In this document: one piece after another, positions 19,780 to 27,525 of the stretch
How the letters are laid out: every line of letters starts with the position of its first letter
Position numbering within the stretch: position 1 is the first letter of the stretch
Virus record (IMG/VR): IMGVR_UViG_3300042291_000236
Location: 1 to 34,312 of that record
DNA from: a virus
Reading direction: 5' to 3' (one strand)
DNA length: 34,312 nt
Notes under the pieces: model-generated
Seen by the model: only the letters and a program-made list of their open reading frames with translations
What the model was told of the DNA's origin: nothing
Database searches by the model: none
Made by a program: the position numbers and the translations under genes

Positions 19780-19796
19780 TAAAAATAATATATAGC

Positions 19797-21533
19797 GTGA
19801 ATTTAACGGACATACTAAAGGCAGCTAACCCTTTTCAACAGAAGGCAGCTCCAAAGGTGACTTTTAACAATCCTTTTACTGATTTCGGTGGATTGATTGG
19901 CGGAAGAACACTTTATCCAGAATTAGACCAGCAAAAATTTGTACTTGACTATAAAAACAATAGTGAGGTATATGCTATCATCAAACGTATCTCTAAAACA
20001 ATTTCTACTGTTCCTTTCTATGTTTATCAAGTAAAGAACAAAAAAGAGTTGACAAGATACAAGTCTATGTTAGCAAATGCTACGTCTACCGCAGATATTG
20101 CTAAAGCGGAGCTAGTTCGTGTAAAAGCAGTTGCCGAGATTGCTGATTCCGATTTAAACACTTTGTTAGAAAAACCAAATGAATATCAATCATTCTCTGA
20201 ATTTATCGAGAGTGCTGTAGGTTATAAACTAATTACTGGTAACACTTACATTTGGGCGAATAGATTAGCTTCAGGTAAGGTTGCAGAACTTGTTACACTC
20301 CCATCTCAATACGTTGCCATTATTTCTGATGGTACAATAAATGGGGTTGAAGGTTATTCTTTTACGCTAGTTGGATGGGATCAATTAGATGCGAAAGACG
20401 TAATCCATCTAAAATACTTCAACCCTTACTTTGACACTAACGGACAACAGCTTTATGGCTTGAGTCCTTTACAAGCAGCATATAGAACAGTACAACGTAG
20501 CAACGATGCAAAAGATACATCTGTTGGTATGTTACAGAATCAAGGACCTAAAGGTATATTGTCTGCTGATGAATCAAATGATTTCGGACCAGAGGCAGCA
20601 GGAAAGCTTAAAGAAGATTTCTACAATCAGTACGGAACAAAAACTCAAGCTGGTATTGTAAAGAATGCTGGTAAGATTTTGATTGCTGGTGCAAAGCTTA
20701 ACTGGATTAACATGGGATTAAGTCCTGTGGATTTACAGTTACTAGAATCAGAGAAGATTACACTTAGAGAACTTTGTAATGTTTACGGAGTGAACTCTGC
20801 ATTGTTTAACGATCCTGATAACAAGACTTACAACAACATGAAGGAAGCTAAGAAGGAAATGTTGACTCAAGTAGTCCTTCCTGAGTTAGTAGCTCTTCGT
20901 GATGCGTTTAATAGATTCTTCTCAACAGAGATTGGTCAAGGTTACTATATCGATTTCGATTTGACTGTATTCCCTGAATTACAAGAGGACATGAAAGAGC
21001 TTAGTGCTATCCTTTCTCAATCTTGGTGGATTACTCCAAACGAGAAGAGAGCAGCTATGCGTTATGATACTATGGAAGGAACTGAAATGGATGAAATATT
21101 TATTCCAGCAGGTTACTTGCCTATAGATGAGTTGACTATGTTACAAGACCCTAGAGATGCTCAACAACAAGGAGATTATAATTTGCCACCTGTAAAAAGT
21201 GAAGGTTTTTTTTTGAGTAAGAACGAGCAAGTAGACGAAGTATTTACAAAGTACAAGGCTACCGTTAACATGAGCTACTCAGAATTAGAAGCCTGGTCAA
21301 ATACAGAGTGTTCAAAGAAAGCATCACTTGACAGAAGCCCTATCACTAGAAACCTAAGACTATTGTCTAAGAAGAAAGAAGATTGGACTACTAAGGATGC
21401 CGAAGATGCAAACAGAACTATAAGCTTTGTTAGTAGAATGAGAGGAGCAGAACAAGGTGAACCAGCAGCAGAAGGTTGTCCTTCTAAAAGAGATATATCA
21501 TTAAAAAATTGGGCGTACGATCCGTCTAAATAA
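19797..21533 (+). CDS. Portal protein with C-terminal extension
   Basis: 578 residues with a GTG start. The body to about residue 460 follows HK97-type portals: FVLDYKNNSEVYAIIKRISKT, YGLSPLQAAYRTVQ, NWINMGLSPVDLQLLESEKI and the ITPNEKRAAMRYD region. Portals form the dodecameric ring through which DNA passes. The last 110 residues are a separate module with two cysteines and the pattern LLSKKKEDWTTKDAEDANRTI, then SLKNWAYDPSK. Such a module is not part of the portal fold and I believe similar segments occur separately in other phages; this is a likely fusion. The stop overlaps the next start (TAATG). Confidence 0.9.
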   Translation: MNLTDILKAANPFQQKAAPKVTFNNPFTDFGGLIGGRTLYPELDQQKFVLDYKNNSEVYAIIKRISKTISTVPFYVYQVKNKKELTRYKSMLANATSTADIAKAELVRVKAVAEIADSDLNTLLEKPNEYQSFSEFIESAVGYKLITGNTYIWANRLASGKVAELVTLPSQYVAIISDGTINGVEGYSFTLVGWDQLDAKDVIHLKYFNPYFDTNGQQLYGLSPLQAAYRTVQRSNDAKDTSVGMLQNQGPKGILSADESNDFGPEAAGKLKEDFYNQYGTKTQAGIVKNAGKILIAGAKLNWINMGLSPVDLQLLESEKITLRELCNVYGVNSALFNDPDNKTYNNMKEAKKEMLTQVVLPELVALRDAFNRFFSTEIGQGYYIDFDLTVFPELQEDMKELSAILSQSWWITPNEKRAAMRYDTMEGTEMDEIFIPAGYLPIDELTMLQDPRDAQQQGDYNLPPVKSEGFFLSKNEQVDEVFTKYKATVNMSYSELEAWSNTECSKKASLDRSPITRNLRLLSKKKEDWTTKDAEDANRTISFVSRMRGAEQGEPAAEGCPSKRDISLKNWAYDPSK

Positions 21534-22372
21534 TGCCGAAGATACTTTATCCATCACAACAGTTTGCTTTGCAACAAAAGATTGCAAGGAAATCAATCAG
21601 AGAGTTTCAGCCTAAAATAAAAGAGGCTTTACAATCTGACTTTGATAAAGCTGCTCAAATGGTAGAGGCACTAGGGGTAGAACAAGCTGCTAATAATCGT
21701 GCAGGATTTTTTACTGGCGATAAGATTAATAATATTTTACGAACTTTGTATGAATCAACTGGCGGTTATACTGCTATGCGATACCAACAGATGTTTGAAA
21801 CGACTAAGAAAGCGGAAGAGATTGACCTTGACCCTTTAAACATTTTGGATGAGTGGTTAGTATTTATGTTATCTTATTGGACTGCGATTAGCGGACTAAA
21901 GATGCAAGGCATAGAGAATACTACTGAAAACGAAATAGCTCGTATATTCGCTAATGTTATAAAGTTTGGTCGTGAGAATGGATTGTCACAGAACGAAGTA
22001 AACAGATTGGCAATTCAAACTCTGAGAGAAGGGAAGATAAATAACGCAAGGAGTTTACTTATAGCAAGGACTGAAAGCCATCAGGCATTAAGTACAGGTG
22101 CTATAGGTGCGGTTAGGTTAGCAGGTGTTCCAGTATTAAAACAATGGATAGCTGCTGAATATCCAGCTAAGAGTGGTAAGCCAAGATTATGGCACAGGGA
22201 TTTAGATAGACAAACGAATCCTGACAACAAAGGTGTAAGAATCCCTGTTAATCAACCATTCCTAGTAAACACTCCTGACTATGGACTAATAGAAATGCAA
22301 TATGCACATGATGCAGCAGGGTTAGCAGTAAATAACTGCAACTGTAGATGCTGCACAGTTTATATAGCTTAA
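21533..22372 (+). CDS. Minor head (MuF-like) protein
   Basis: 279 residues. A helical N-terminal half is followed by the conserved SPP1 gp7/Mu gpF-like pattern: LLIARTESHQALSTGAIGA, then a strand-rich end with DAAGLAVNNCNCRCC. The terminal cysteine cluster (CNCRCC) is typical of this family. These proteins sit inside the capsid by the portal and help early infection or assembly. It is coupled to the portal by TAATG. Confidence 0.85.
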   Translation: MPKILYPSQQFALQQKIARKSIREFQPKIKEALQSDFDKAAQMVEALGVEQAANNRAGFFTGDKINNILRTLYESTGGYTAMRYQQMFETTKKAEEIDLDPLNILDEWLVFMLSYWTAISGLKMQGIENTTENEIARIFANVIKFGRENGLSQNEVNRLAIQTLREGKINNARSLLIARTESHQALSTGAIGAVRLAGVPVLKQWIAAEYPAKSGKPRLWHRDLDRQTNPDNKGVRIPVNQPFLVNTPDYGLIEMQYAHDAAGLAVNNCNCRCCTVYIA

Positions 22373-22381
22373 ATAAAAAAT

Positions 22382-23146
22382 ATGAGTAACTTTTATAACA
22401 AGAAAGCGGTAAGTGGTGCTCCAGTAGACATGGAAGATAATGGTAGAATTATCACAGTCTACTATTCTGCGTTTGGTAATGTCGACAGCGATGGCGATGT
22501 TATTGTACCAGGTGCATTCACTAAAACCCTAAAAGAAAACGGACCTAATGCTAAGAACAGAATCTGGCATTTATTTAACCACTCAACCGAGAAGCCAATT
22601 GCTAAACCATTCGAGATGATGGAAGATGGATTTGGTTTAAAGGCTAGAGTAAAGATGCCTAATACAACATTAGGTAACGATACTTATGAGTTGTATAAAG
22701 AAGGTCATATCACAGAACATAGCATCGGCTTTCAGACTATTAAGTCACAAGCGAAGTCAGGCTATAACGAAATCAATGAAATTAAATTGTTTGAGGGTAG
22801 TTCAGTATTGTGGGGTGCAAACGCAAATACACCAACAGTAGGGGTGAAGAGTCAAATAAAGTCTGTTCTTGTAGATGAGATGGGTAAAACTATCAAGTCT
22901 TTAAGAAACGGTCACTTTACTGATGAAACATTTGAATTGTTGGAACTTAAACTTAAGCAATTACAACAATATCTTGCTGAGATGGAAGATGAAGAGTCAG
23001 TCGACCTTGAAGAACAACCGCAACCATCATCTGAAGGCACAGTCGAAATGCCAGAAGATGAAGCATTGGAGGAAGAGGAAGACCCGATGGTTTCTGTTGA
23101 AATCGAGATAAACAAATATTTACAATCATTTAAAATTTTCAACTAA
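22382..23146 (+). CDS. HK97-type prohead protease (U35-like) with acidic extension
   Basis: 254 residues. The catalytic layout of prohead proteases is visible: DSDGDVIVPGAF near 36-46, FNHS with His67, and TEHSIGF with Ser114. It would cleave scaffold and capsid N-terminal (delta) segments during maturation. Residues from about 180 onward form an acidic helical extension (EMEDEESVDLEEQPQP...), unlike the bare protease, which could act as a scaffold. The gene is followed by the capsid protein with a 1-nt overlap. Confidence 0.85.
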   Translation: MSNFYNKKAVSGAPVDMEDNGRIITVYYSAFGNVDSDGDVIVPGAFTKTLKENGPNAKNRIWHLFNHSTEKPIAKPFEMMEDGFGLKARVKMPNTTLGNDTYELYKEGHITEHSIGFQTIKSQAKSGYNEINEIKLFEGSSVLWGANANTPTVGVKSQIKSVLVDEMGKTIKSLRNGHFTDETFELLELKLKQLQQYLAEMEDEESVDLEEQPQPSSEGTVEMPEDEALEEEEDPMVSVEIEINKYLQSFKIFN

Positions 23147-24312
23147 TGGTAGAAGAAATCAAAAGTGCTTTCGAAGGCGTTAAAACCGAAGTAAACGGTG
23201 CTATCGAAACATTAAAAGCTGATAACGCAGTAGCGGTAGACAGTTTAAAATCAGAATTAGAAGAATTAAAATCTCAAGTTGCTGTAGTAAAAGATGCTGC
23301 TGACAAATTAGAGGCAAAAAACAATCGTAAGACAATGAACGAAAATCAAGTAAAAGGGTTCAATGCAACTCTTGCTGAAGCAATCGAGAAGAATGCTGAC
23401 AGTATCGCAAAATTAGGTCGTGGTGAGCAGAAGCGTTCTGGCTTTATCTTAGACACTAAGGCAGTAGGTAACATGACTGAAGCAGTTAACTTAACTGGCG
23501 ACATTCAAAGACAATATGCTCCTCAAGTATATGCTCTTCCTTCTCGTAAGGTGCATTTGAGAAGCTTATTACCAGTAGGAACTATCTCTACAGGTTTATT
23601 CACTTTCCCTAAGGAAACAGGTGGTGAAGGTGATGCAGCTCCACAAGTACAAGGTTCTGCTAAATCTCAAATCGATTTCGATATCACTATGACTGATGCT
23701 CCTGCTCAGTACATTGCTGGTTTCGTAAGAATCTCTCGTCAAATGTTGGATGATGTTCCTGCTATGACTTCTTTCTTACAAGCTCGTTTGTTAGAGAAAT
23801 ATTTATTAGCTGAAGATGCTCAATTGTTGAATGGTAATGGTACTGCTCCTAACTTAACTGGTTTGACTACTGTAGCTTCTGCTTTCGGTGGTGCTGCAAC
23901 AGTTGACGTTGAGCAATTAGTACAATCTATTGCACAAGTTGAAGCTGCTAACTACAGTGCTAATGGTATCTTGATCAACCCTACAGATTGGGCTGCTATC
24001 GTAAACACTAAGAACACTAACGCTGCTTACAGCTTACCTGCTTCTACAGTTGTTACAACTGATGGTAACTTATCTATCGCTGGTGTACCTGTGTTCAAGT
24101 CTACAGCTATCGCTGCTGACAAGTTCTTAGTAGGTGACTGGTCAATGGGTGCTCAAATCATGCAAAATCAAGGTATCTCTGTTCAGTTCTCTGAAATGGA
24201 TAGCGACAACTTCCAAAAGAACTTGATTACTGTAAGAGTTGAAGCTCGTATCGCATTCCCTATCTACTACAACAGTGCGTTTGTATATGGTGATTTCGGT
24301 AACGTAGGATAA
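23146..24312 (+). CDS. Major capsid protein, HK97 fold
   Basis: 388 residues. The first 65 form a charged coiled coil, the expected delta domain, followed by the mature fold with LRSLLPVGTISTGLFTFPKETG, ISRQMLDDVPAMTSFLQARLLEKYLLAEDAQLLNGNG (split here around the A and E-loop regions), and a C-terminal part ending VRVEARIAFPIYYNSAFVYGDFG. Codon use differs from neighbours (more GCT, CGT and AAC/TCT codons), as expected of the most highly expressed gene. A strong terminator follows at once. Confidence 0.93.
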   Translation: MVEEIKSAFEGVKTEVNGAIETLKADNAVAVDSLKSELEELKSQVAVVKDAADKLEAKNNRKTMNENQVKGFNATLAEAIEKNADSIAKLGRGEQKRSGFILDTKAVGNMTEAVNLTGDIQRQYAPQVYALPSRKVHLRSLLPVGTISTGLFTFPKETGGEGDAAPQVQGSAKSQIDFDITMTDAPAQYIAGFVRISRQMLDDVPAMTSFLQARLLEKYLLAEDAQLLNGNGTAPNLTGLTTVASAFGGAATVDVEQLVQSIAQVEAANYSANGILINPTDWAAIVNTKNTNAAYSLPASTVVTTDGNLSIAGVPVFKSTAIAADKFLVGDWSMGAQIMQNQGISVQFSEMDSDNFQKNLITVRVEARIAFPIYYNSAFVYGDFGNVG

Positions 24313-24333
24313 TCTTAGATTAATCTAAAATAT

Positions 24334-24364
24334 AAGGGGTAGCCTAAAAAGCTGCCCCTTTTTT
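24334..24364 (+). terminator. Rho-independent terminator after the capsid gene
   Basis: AAGGGGTAGC (24334-24343) pairs with GCTGCCCCTT (24351-24360), 10 bp with one wobble, loop of 7, six Ts to 24364. A perfect 14-bp palindrome TTAGATTAATCTAA (24315-24328) precedes it. It would isolate capsid expression from tail genes. Confidence 0.9.
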
Positions 24365-24383
24365 ATGTCCGCTATATTTTAGT

Positions 24384-24391
24384 TATTTTTG
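24384..24391 (+). promoter_or_regulatory. Candidate promoter (TATTTTTG) for connector and tail genes
   Basis: An exact TAnnTTTG match between the capsid terminator and the next gene. The bases that follow (GTAAAAATAAT) are identical to those after the -7 box at the portal promoter. The -33 is weak. Confidence 0.6.
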
Positions 24392-24407
24392 TAAAAATAA
24401 TGGCATA

Positions 24408-24953
24408 ATGCAAATAGTAAGAGATATTACGACCACAGTAGCACCTACAGCCACAGTGGTTACTTTAGCGGAAGCTAAGAATTACCTTAGAGTAGATTAC
24501 AGCGAAGACGATACTTTGATTACATCTTTAATCAATACAGCTCAAACAAGACTTGAGCAATATGCTGGAGTTGCAATGACTCCTAGAACTTTAAGGGTTG
24601 TAGCTTATGTAGATGAATTTATAGAGCTTCCTTATGTACCTACAAACACAATATCTGTAGTAGAATATTGGGATGGCACAAATTGGGTAGTAATACCTGT
24701 AGGAGGTTACCAGGTGCTTGGCGAAACAACTAAAAAGGTATACATGACTAGCATTTATCAGAACGAGTTTAGGTTTACTTATACTTGCGGTTATTCTACA
24801 ACTCCTCAGACAATGAAGACAGCCCTTTTAAAGATGGTTTCAGACCTATATGAGTACAGAGAGTCTTCAGTTGAGGCAACTAAGCCATCAGCTAATTTGA
24901 TGACCGCATACGAGCTTATGAAGCCATTTAAACGCATAAACGTAATTATCTAA
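24408..24953 (+). CDS. Head-tail connector (HK97 gp6-like adaptor)
   Basis: 181 residues. The opening VVTLAEAKNYLRVDYSEDDTLITSLINTAQTRLEQYAGV is the recognisable N-terminal helix pair of gp6/gp15-like adaptors, followed by a strand pattern and a C-terminal helix (MKTALLKMVSDLYEYRES). The adaptor ring binds the portal. It has its own promoter candidate and overlaps the next gene by TAATG. Confidence 0.85.
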   Translation: MQIVRDITTTVAPTATVVTLAEAKNYLRVDYSEDDTLITSLINTAQTRLEQYAGVAMTPRTLRVVAYVDEFIELPYVPTNTISVVEYWDGTNWVVIPVGGYQVLGETTKKVYMTSIYQNEFRFTYTCGYSTTPQTMKTALLKMVSDLYEYRESSVEATKPSANLMTAYELMKPFKRINVII

Positions 24954-25273
24954 TGATAGGCAAATTACACAATAGGATTACATTTCAAAGCCAATCAAGC
25001 GTTTCTGACGGAGCTGGAGGTATAGTAACTACTTTAGTAGATTATTACACTTGTTGGGCTCAGATGTCTAGGAATACAAATGACAGGTCAGATATAGCAG
25101 GAAAAGATAATATAAATGATGATATTACTTTTAGGATTAGATATACTACTTCTAAAGTATTTACAAATAAACTTGTAATATCTTATAATTCAAACCTTTA
25201 TAACATAAATTCAGTTATTAATGAAGGTGATAGCAATAAGTATTTCTTAATAGGCTGTTCAACTCTTAAATAA
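24953..25273 (+). CDS. Head closure / head-tail adaptor (SPP1 gp16-like)
   Basis: 106 residues, all beta-like: IGKLHNRITFQSQSSVSDGAGGIVTT near the N-terminus and WAQMSRNT in the middle match the Phage_H_T_join type family. The length is normal. It sits between the adaptor and the gp10-like protein, both through TAATG overlaps. Confidence 0.8.
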   Translation: MIGKLHNRITFQSQSSVSDGAGGIVTTLVDYYTCWAQMSRNTNDRSDIAGKDNINDDITFRIRYTTSKVFTNKLVISYNSNLYNINSVINEGDSNKYFLIGCSTLK

Positions 25274-25740
25274 TGGCAAGATTTCAAGTTAACATAAGCG
25301 GTAAAGATGCTATAATCAATAAGTTTAAACAAGCATCTCAAATTATGACAAAAGAGGCTTCTCAAATAATTTACGAAACAGCCGTAGAAATTGAGAATAA
25401 AGCAAAGAATAGAGTCGCAGTTGATACAGGTGCTTTAAGAAGTACTATTAGAGCAACTAAGCTTTCTAATGGCTCTTCAATGATTAAAGCTGGTCTATCT
25501 AATGTAACCAACGGTAAAGGTCATTTAATCAATTATGCAGCCTTTGTAGAGTTTGGTACAGGGAAAAGTCCAAATTTAGCTTATAAAAGACTAGACAATG
25601 CTGCAATTACTACATACGCAGAAGATTTTAAAGGGACAGGCAAAAGAGAAGTAAAAAGAAGCCCAGACCCTTATTTGTTTAATTCTACCGATGATCTTAT
25701 AGGCAAAATGGTCAATAGAATAAAGAAGATAAAGATATAA
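25273..25740 (+). CDS. Neck / tail completion protein (HK97 gp10-like)
   Basis: 155 residues with the family pattern: an N-terminal helix region (IINKFKQASQIMTKEASQIIYETAVEIENKAKNRVAVDTGALRSTI) whose VDTGALRSTI is diagnostic, then YAAFVEFGTG. These proteins help join the tail tube to the neck. It shares TAATG coupling with the closure gene. Confidence 0.88.
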   Translation: MARFQVNISGKDAIINKFKQASQIMTKEASQIIYETAVEIENKAKNRVAVDTGALRSTIRATKLSNGSSMIKAGLSNVTNGKGHLINYAAFVEFGTGKSPNLAYKRLDNAAITTYAEDFKGTGKREVKRSPDPYLFNSTDDLIGKMVNRIKKIKI

Positions 25741-25751
25741 ATATATTTCGT

Positions 25752-25759
25752 TAAATTTG
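25752..25759 (+). promoter_or_regulatory. Candidate -7 box (TAAATTTG)
   Basis: An exact TAnnTTTG match 15 nt before the 25775 start. No clear -33 element is seen. Confidence 0.4.
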
Positions 25760-25774
25760 TACAAAATCAATACC

Positions 25775-25927
25775 ATGAACATTACACTAAACGAAGAGCA
25801 GGTAAAACAATTAGACGCATTTATTCAAGAAATGCCAACTAAGTTTGGTTTGCCTTTAACTCAGTTCTTATCAAAACTTGCTCAGGAGCAAAATCCTGAA
25901 GAAGTAAAAGCTGAAACAGAAGCTTAA
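25775..25927 (+). CDS. 50-residue small protein
   Basis: The frame encodes MNITLNEEQVKQLDAFIQEM..., helical and acidic, ending AETEA. It lies in the neck-tail gap and is coupled by TAATG to the tail terminator gene, which supports it being real. It could be a chaperone or assembly helper. No family is recognised. Confidence 0.55.
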   Translation: MNITLNEEQVKQLDAFIQEMPTKFGLPLTQFLSKLAQEQNPEEVKAETEA

Positions 25928-26355
25928 TGAAAGATTGCGGATTAGCTATAAGGAAGGCTTATGTAGATAAGTTAGCATCACAAAGTTTTTCTTTGGGTGT
26001 TTATGATACTATTGCGCCTGATACAGTTAATCCTCCTTTTCTGATTATAAGCAGTCAAACATCAGTTGAAAATAGCGACAAGCAGAGTTATAACTTTGAT
26101 GTTACTATACAGTTTGATATTGTTTATAAAACCAATAAGTCAGGTGAAGTAGGGCAGAAATCGGTAGACCAGTGGGCTAACGAATTGTTAGGGATCATAG
26201 GCGTTAATGTACCTGATTACCCAAGTGCTTCTCCTGACTTTAAAATAGTTACTCGTGTCATGGGTACAAACTTTGCTACATTTGATTATATAGACGAAGC
26301 TTATATCTTTAGAAGAGTAATAACAATGAATCATTTTGTAACTCAAATATTATAA
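25927..26355 (+). CDS. Tail terminator protein
   Basis: 142 residues. An N-terminal helix (LAIRKAYVDKLASQSFSLGVYD), a PPFLIISSQTS strand and a beta-rich core with late VMGTNFATFDYIDEAYIFRRVI fit the gp17/DUF3168-type tail terminator. That ring caps the tail tube where it meets the neck. Its position between gp10-like and tube genes supports this. Confidence 0.75.
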   Translation: MKDCGLAIRKAYVDKLASQSFSLGVYDTIAPDTVNPPFLIISSQTSVENSDKQSYNFDVTIQFDIVYKTNKSGEVGQKSVDQWANELLGIIGVNVPDYPSASPDFKIVTRVMGTNFATFDYIDEAYIFRRVITMNHFVTQIL

Positions 26356-26374
26356 AAAATTAAAATAAAATAAA

Positions 26375-26809
26375 ATGCCAACAACAGGAATTTTTAATGG
26401 TACAAATTTGGTAGTTCTAGTAGGAACTGAAGTTGTAGCTCATTCTACATCATGTTCTTTATCAGTAAGTGCTGACTTACCAGATTCAACAACTAAACAA
26501 AGTGGTGGATGGACTGATCATATCGCAGGATTGCGTTCTTGGTCTTTAACTACAGATGGTCTTACTACAGTTGAACCAACAGGTACAAACTATGTAGTAG
26601 GAGATATTTTTTCTGCTTTAAATGGTAGAGGTGTAGTTACAGTTAAGTTTACTACAGTTACTGGAAGCACTCCAATAGTAGGTGATTTAATTTGGTCTGG
26701 TTCTGCATTTGTTGAAAGTTTGGATATTACTGCTGATATGGAATCTCCAGTAACTTATTCTGCTGCTTTCACAGGAACAGGTCAATTAACTCAGGCTACT
26801 AACGCATAA
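26375..26809 (+). CDS. Major tail tube protein
   Basis: 144 residues, beta-rich with Thr/Ser/Gly: NGTNLVVLVGTEVVAHSTSC, then SGGWTDHIAGLRSWSLTTDGL and a closing SPVTYSAAFTGTGQLT. This matches small tail tube proteins of siphoviruses. The start follows an A-rich leader (AAAATAAAATAAA). The gene at 31518 seems to contain a related domain. It precedes the tail assembly chaperones in the normal order. Confidence 0.85.
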   Translation: MPTTGIFNGTNLVVLVGTEVVAHSTSCSLSVSADLPDSTTKQSGGWTDHIAGLRSWSLTTDGLTTVEPTGTNYVVGDIFSALNGRGVVTVKFTTVTGSTPIVGDLIWSGSAFVESLDITADMESPVTYSAAFTGTGQLTQATNA

Positions 26810-26830
26810 TAACACCAAAAACACCAAAAT

Positions 26831-27202
26831 ATGAGAGGACATTACGAACTATCCCTAAGCGATGGGACTAAGATACCTATGAGGTTTTGTACATGGTCTT
26901 TAAAAAGATTCTGTCAACTTCAAGGAATTGGTCCTGGAGAAATAGGCGAAGCACTAAGTGGTACATCATCACTTGATGCTATAACTAACTTATTTATAGC
27001 TGCGGCTGAATACCCTTTACATAAAGAAGGTATAACCCCAAGCTTTACTGATTTAGACATCTGTGATTGGATTGATGACATGGGTGGTATAGGTAGTAAA
27101 AAGTTTCAGGACGTAATGGCTGCATTAACCGAAAGCTTAAATAGTGGATTAGAAGAAACTACTACTAAGAAAGCAAATAAAGATGCGGTAAAAAAAAATT
27201 AG
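26831..27202 (+). CDS. Tail assembly chaperone, N-terminal (gpG-type) frame
   Basis: 123 residues in the unshifted form, with MRFCTWSLKRFCQLQG and a helical core, as in small tail chaperones that bind the tape measure. The frame ends KDAVKKN-stop, and a run of nine A lies just before it. A -1 slip would continue into the next frame (LEWIDIEKYTMGE...), giving a fusion of about 231 residues, as with lambda G/GT. Confidence 0.8.
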   Translation: MRGHYELSLSDGTKIPMRFCTWSLKRFCQLQGIGPGEIGEALSGTSSLDAITNLFIAAAEYPLHKEGITPSFTDLDICDWIDDMGGIGSKKFQDVMAALTESLNSGLEETTTKKANKDAVKKN

Positions 27203-27255
27203 AGTGGATTGATATTGAAAAATATACAATGGGGGAGTGCCAAGTGCTTCCCCAT
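27190..27255 (+). promoter_or_regulatory. -1 programmed frameshift site with downstream hairpin
   Basis: The unshifted frame reads GTA AAA AAA AAT TAG, so A-AAA-AAA is in the correct phase for a -1 slip two codons before the stop. The -1 frame is open from there into the next gene. A hairpin at 27229-27237 with 27247-27255 (9 bp, one wobble) lies 30 nt downstream and could stimulate slipping. Confidence 0.8.
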
Positions 27256-27525
27256 TTGTTTTGGGATATGACGATGGCTGAGTTAGATTTTGTGTGGTAT
27301 GGTTACCGTCATAAAGAAGAACAAGAATGGGTTAGAGCTAGGTGGCAAACCACTCTTTTAATTAATATGCAATTGCCTAAAGGCAAAAAGGTAAAGCCTA
27401 GTGAGCTTTTATCACTTGACTGCGATAATCGTAACTTTGTGAAGCAAAGAGTGATGACCAACGAAGAGTTGAGTGAAGTGCTTAAAAAATACGAAAACGT
27501 AAAACCAATAAAGCAAAATGGCTGA
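27229..27525 (+). CDS. Tail assembly chaperone, frameshifted C-terminal (T-type) part
   Basis: The ATG gives 98 residues, but the frame is open from the slippery run, so it is most likely made only as the C-terminal part of a fusion with the preceding gene. The conserved features LPHLFWDMTMAELDFVWYGYR match the second tail chaperone gene of many siphoviruses. It overlaps the tape measure start by 8 nt. An additional independent start at the ATG cannot be excluded. Confidence 0.75.
   Translation: MGECQVLPHLFWDMTMAELDFVWYGYRHKEEQEWVRARWQTTLLINMQLPKGKKVKPSELLSLDCDNRNFVKQRVMTNEELSEVLKKYENVKPIKQNG

Noticed and set aside
22912-23142. Ser-rich minus-strand frame and a plus-strand shadow at 22923-23111
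   Set aside because: Both are out-of-frame readings of the acidic protease extension (GAA/GAT codons).
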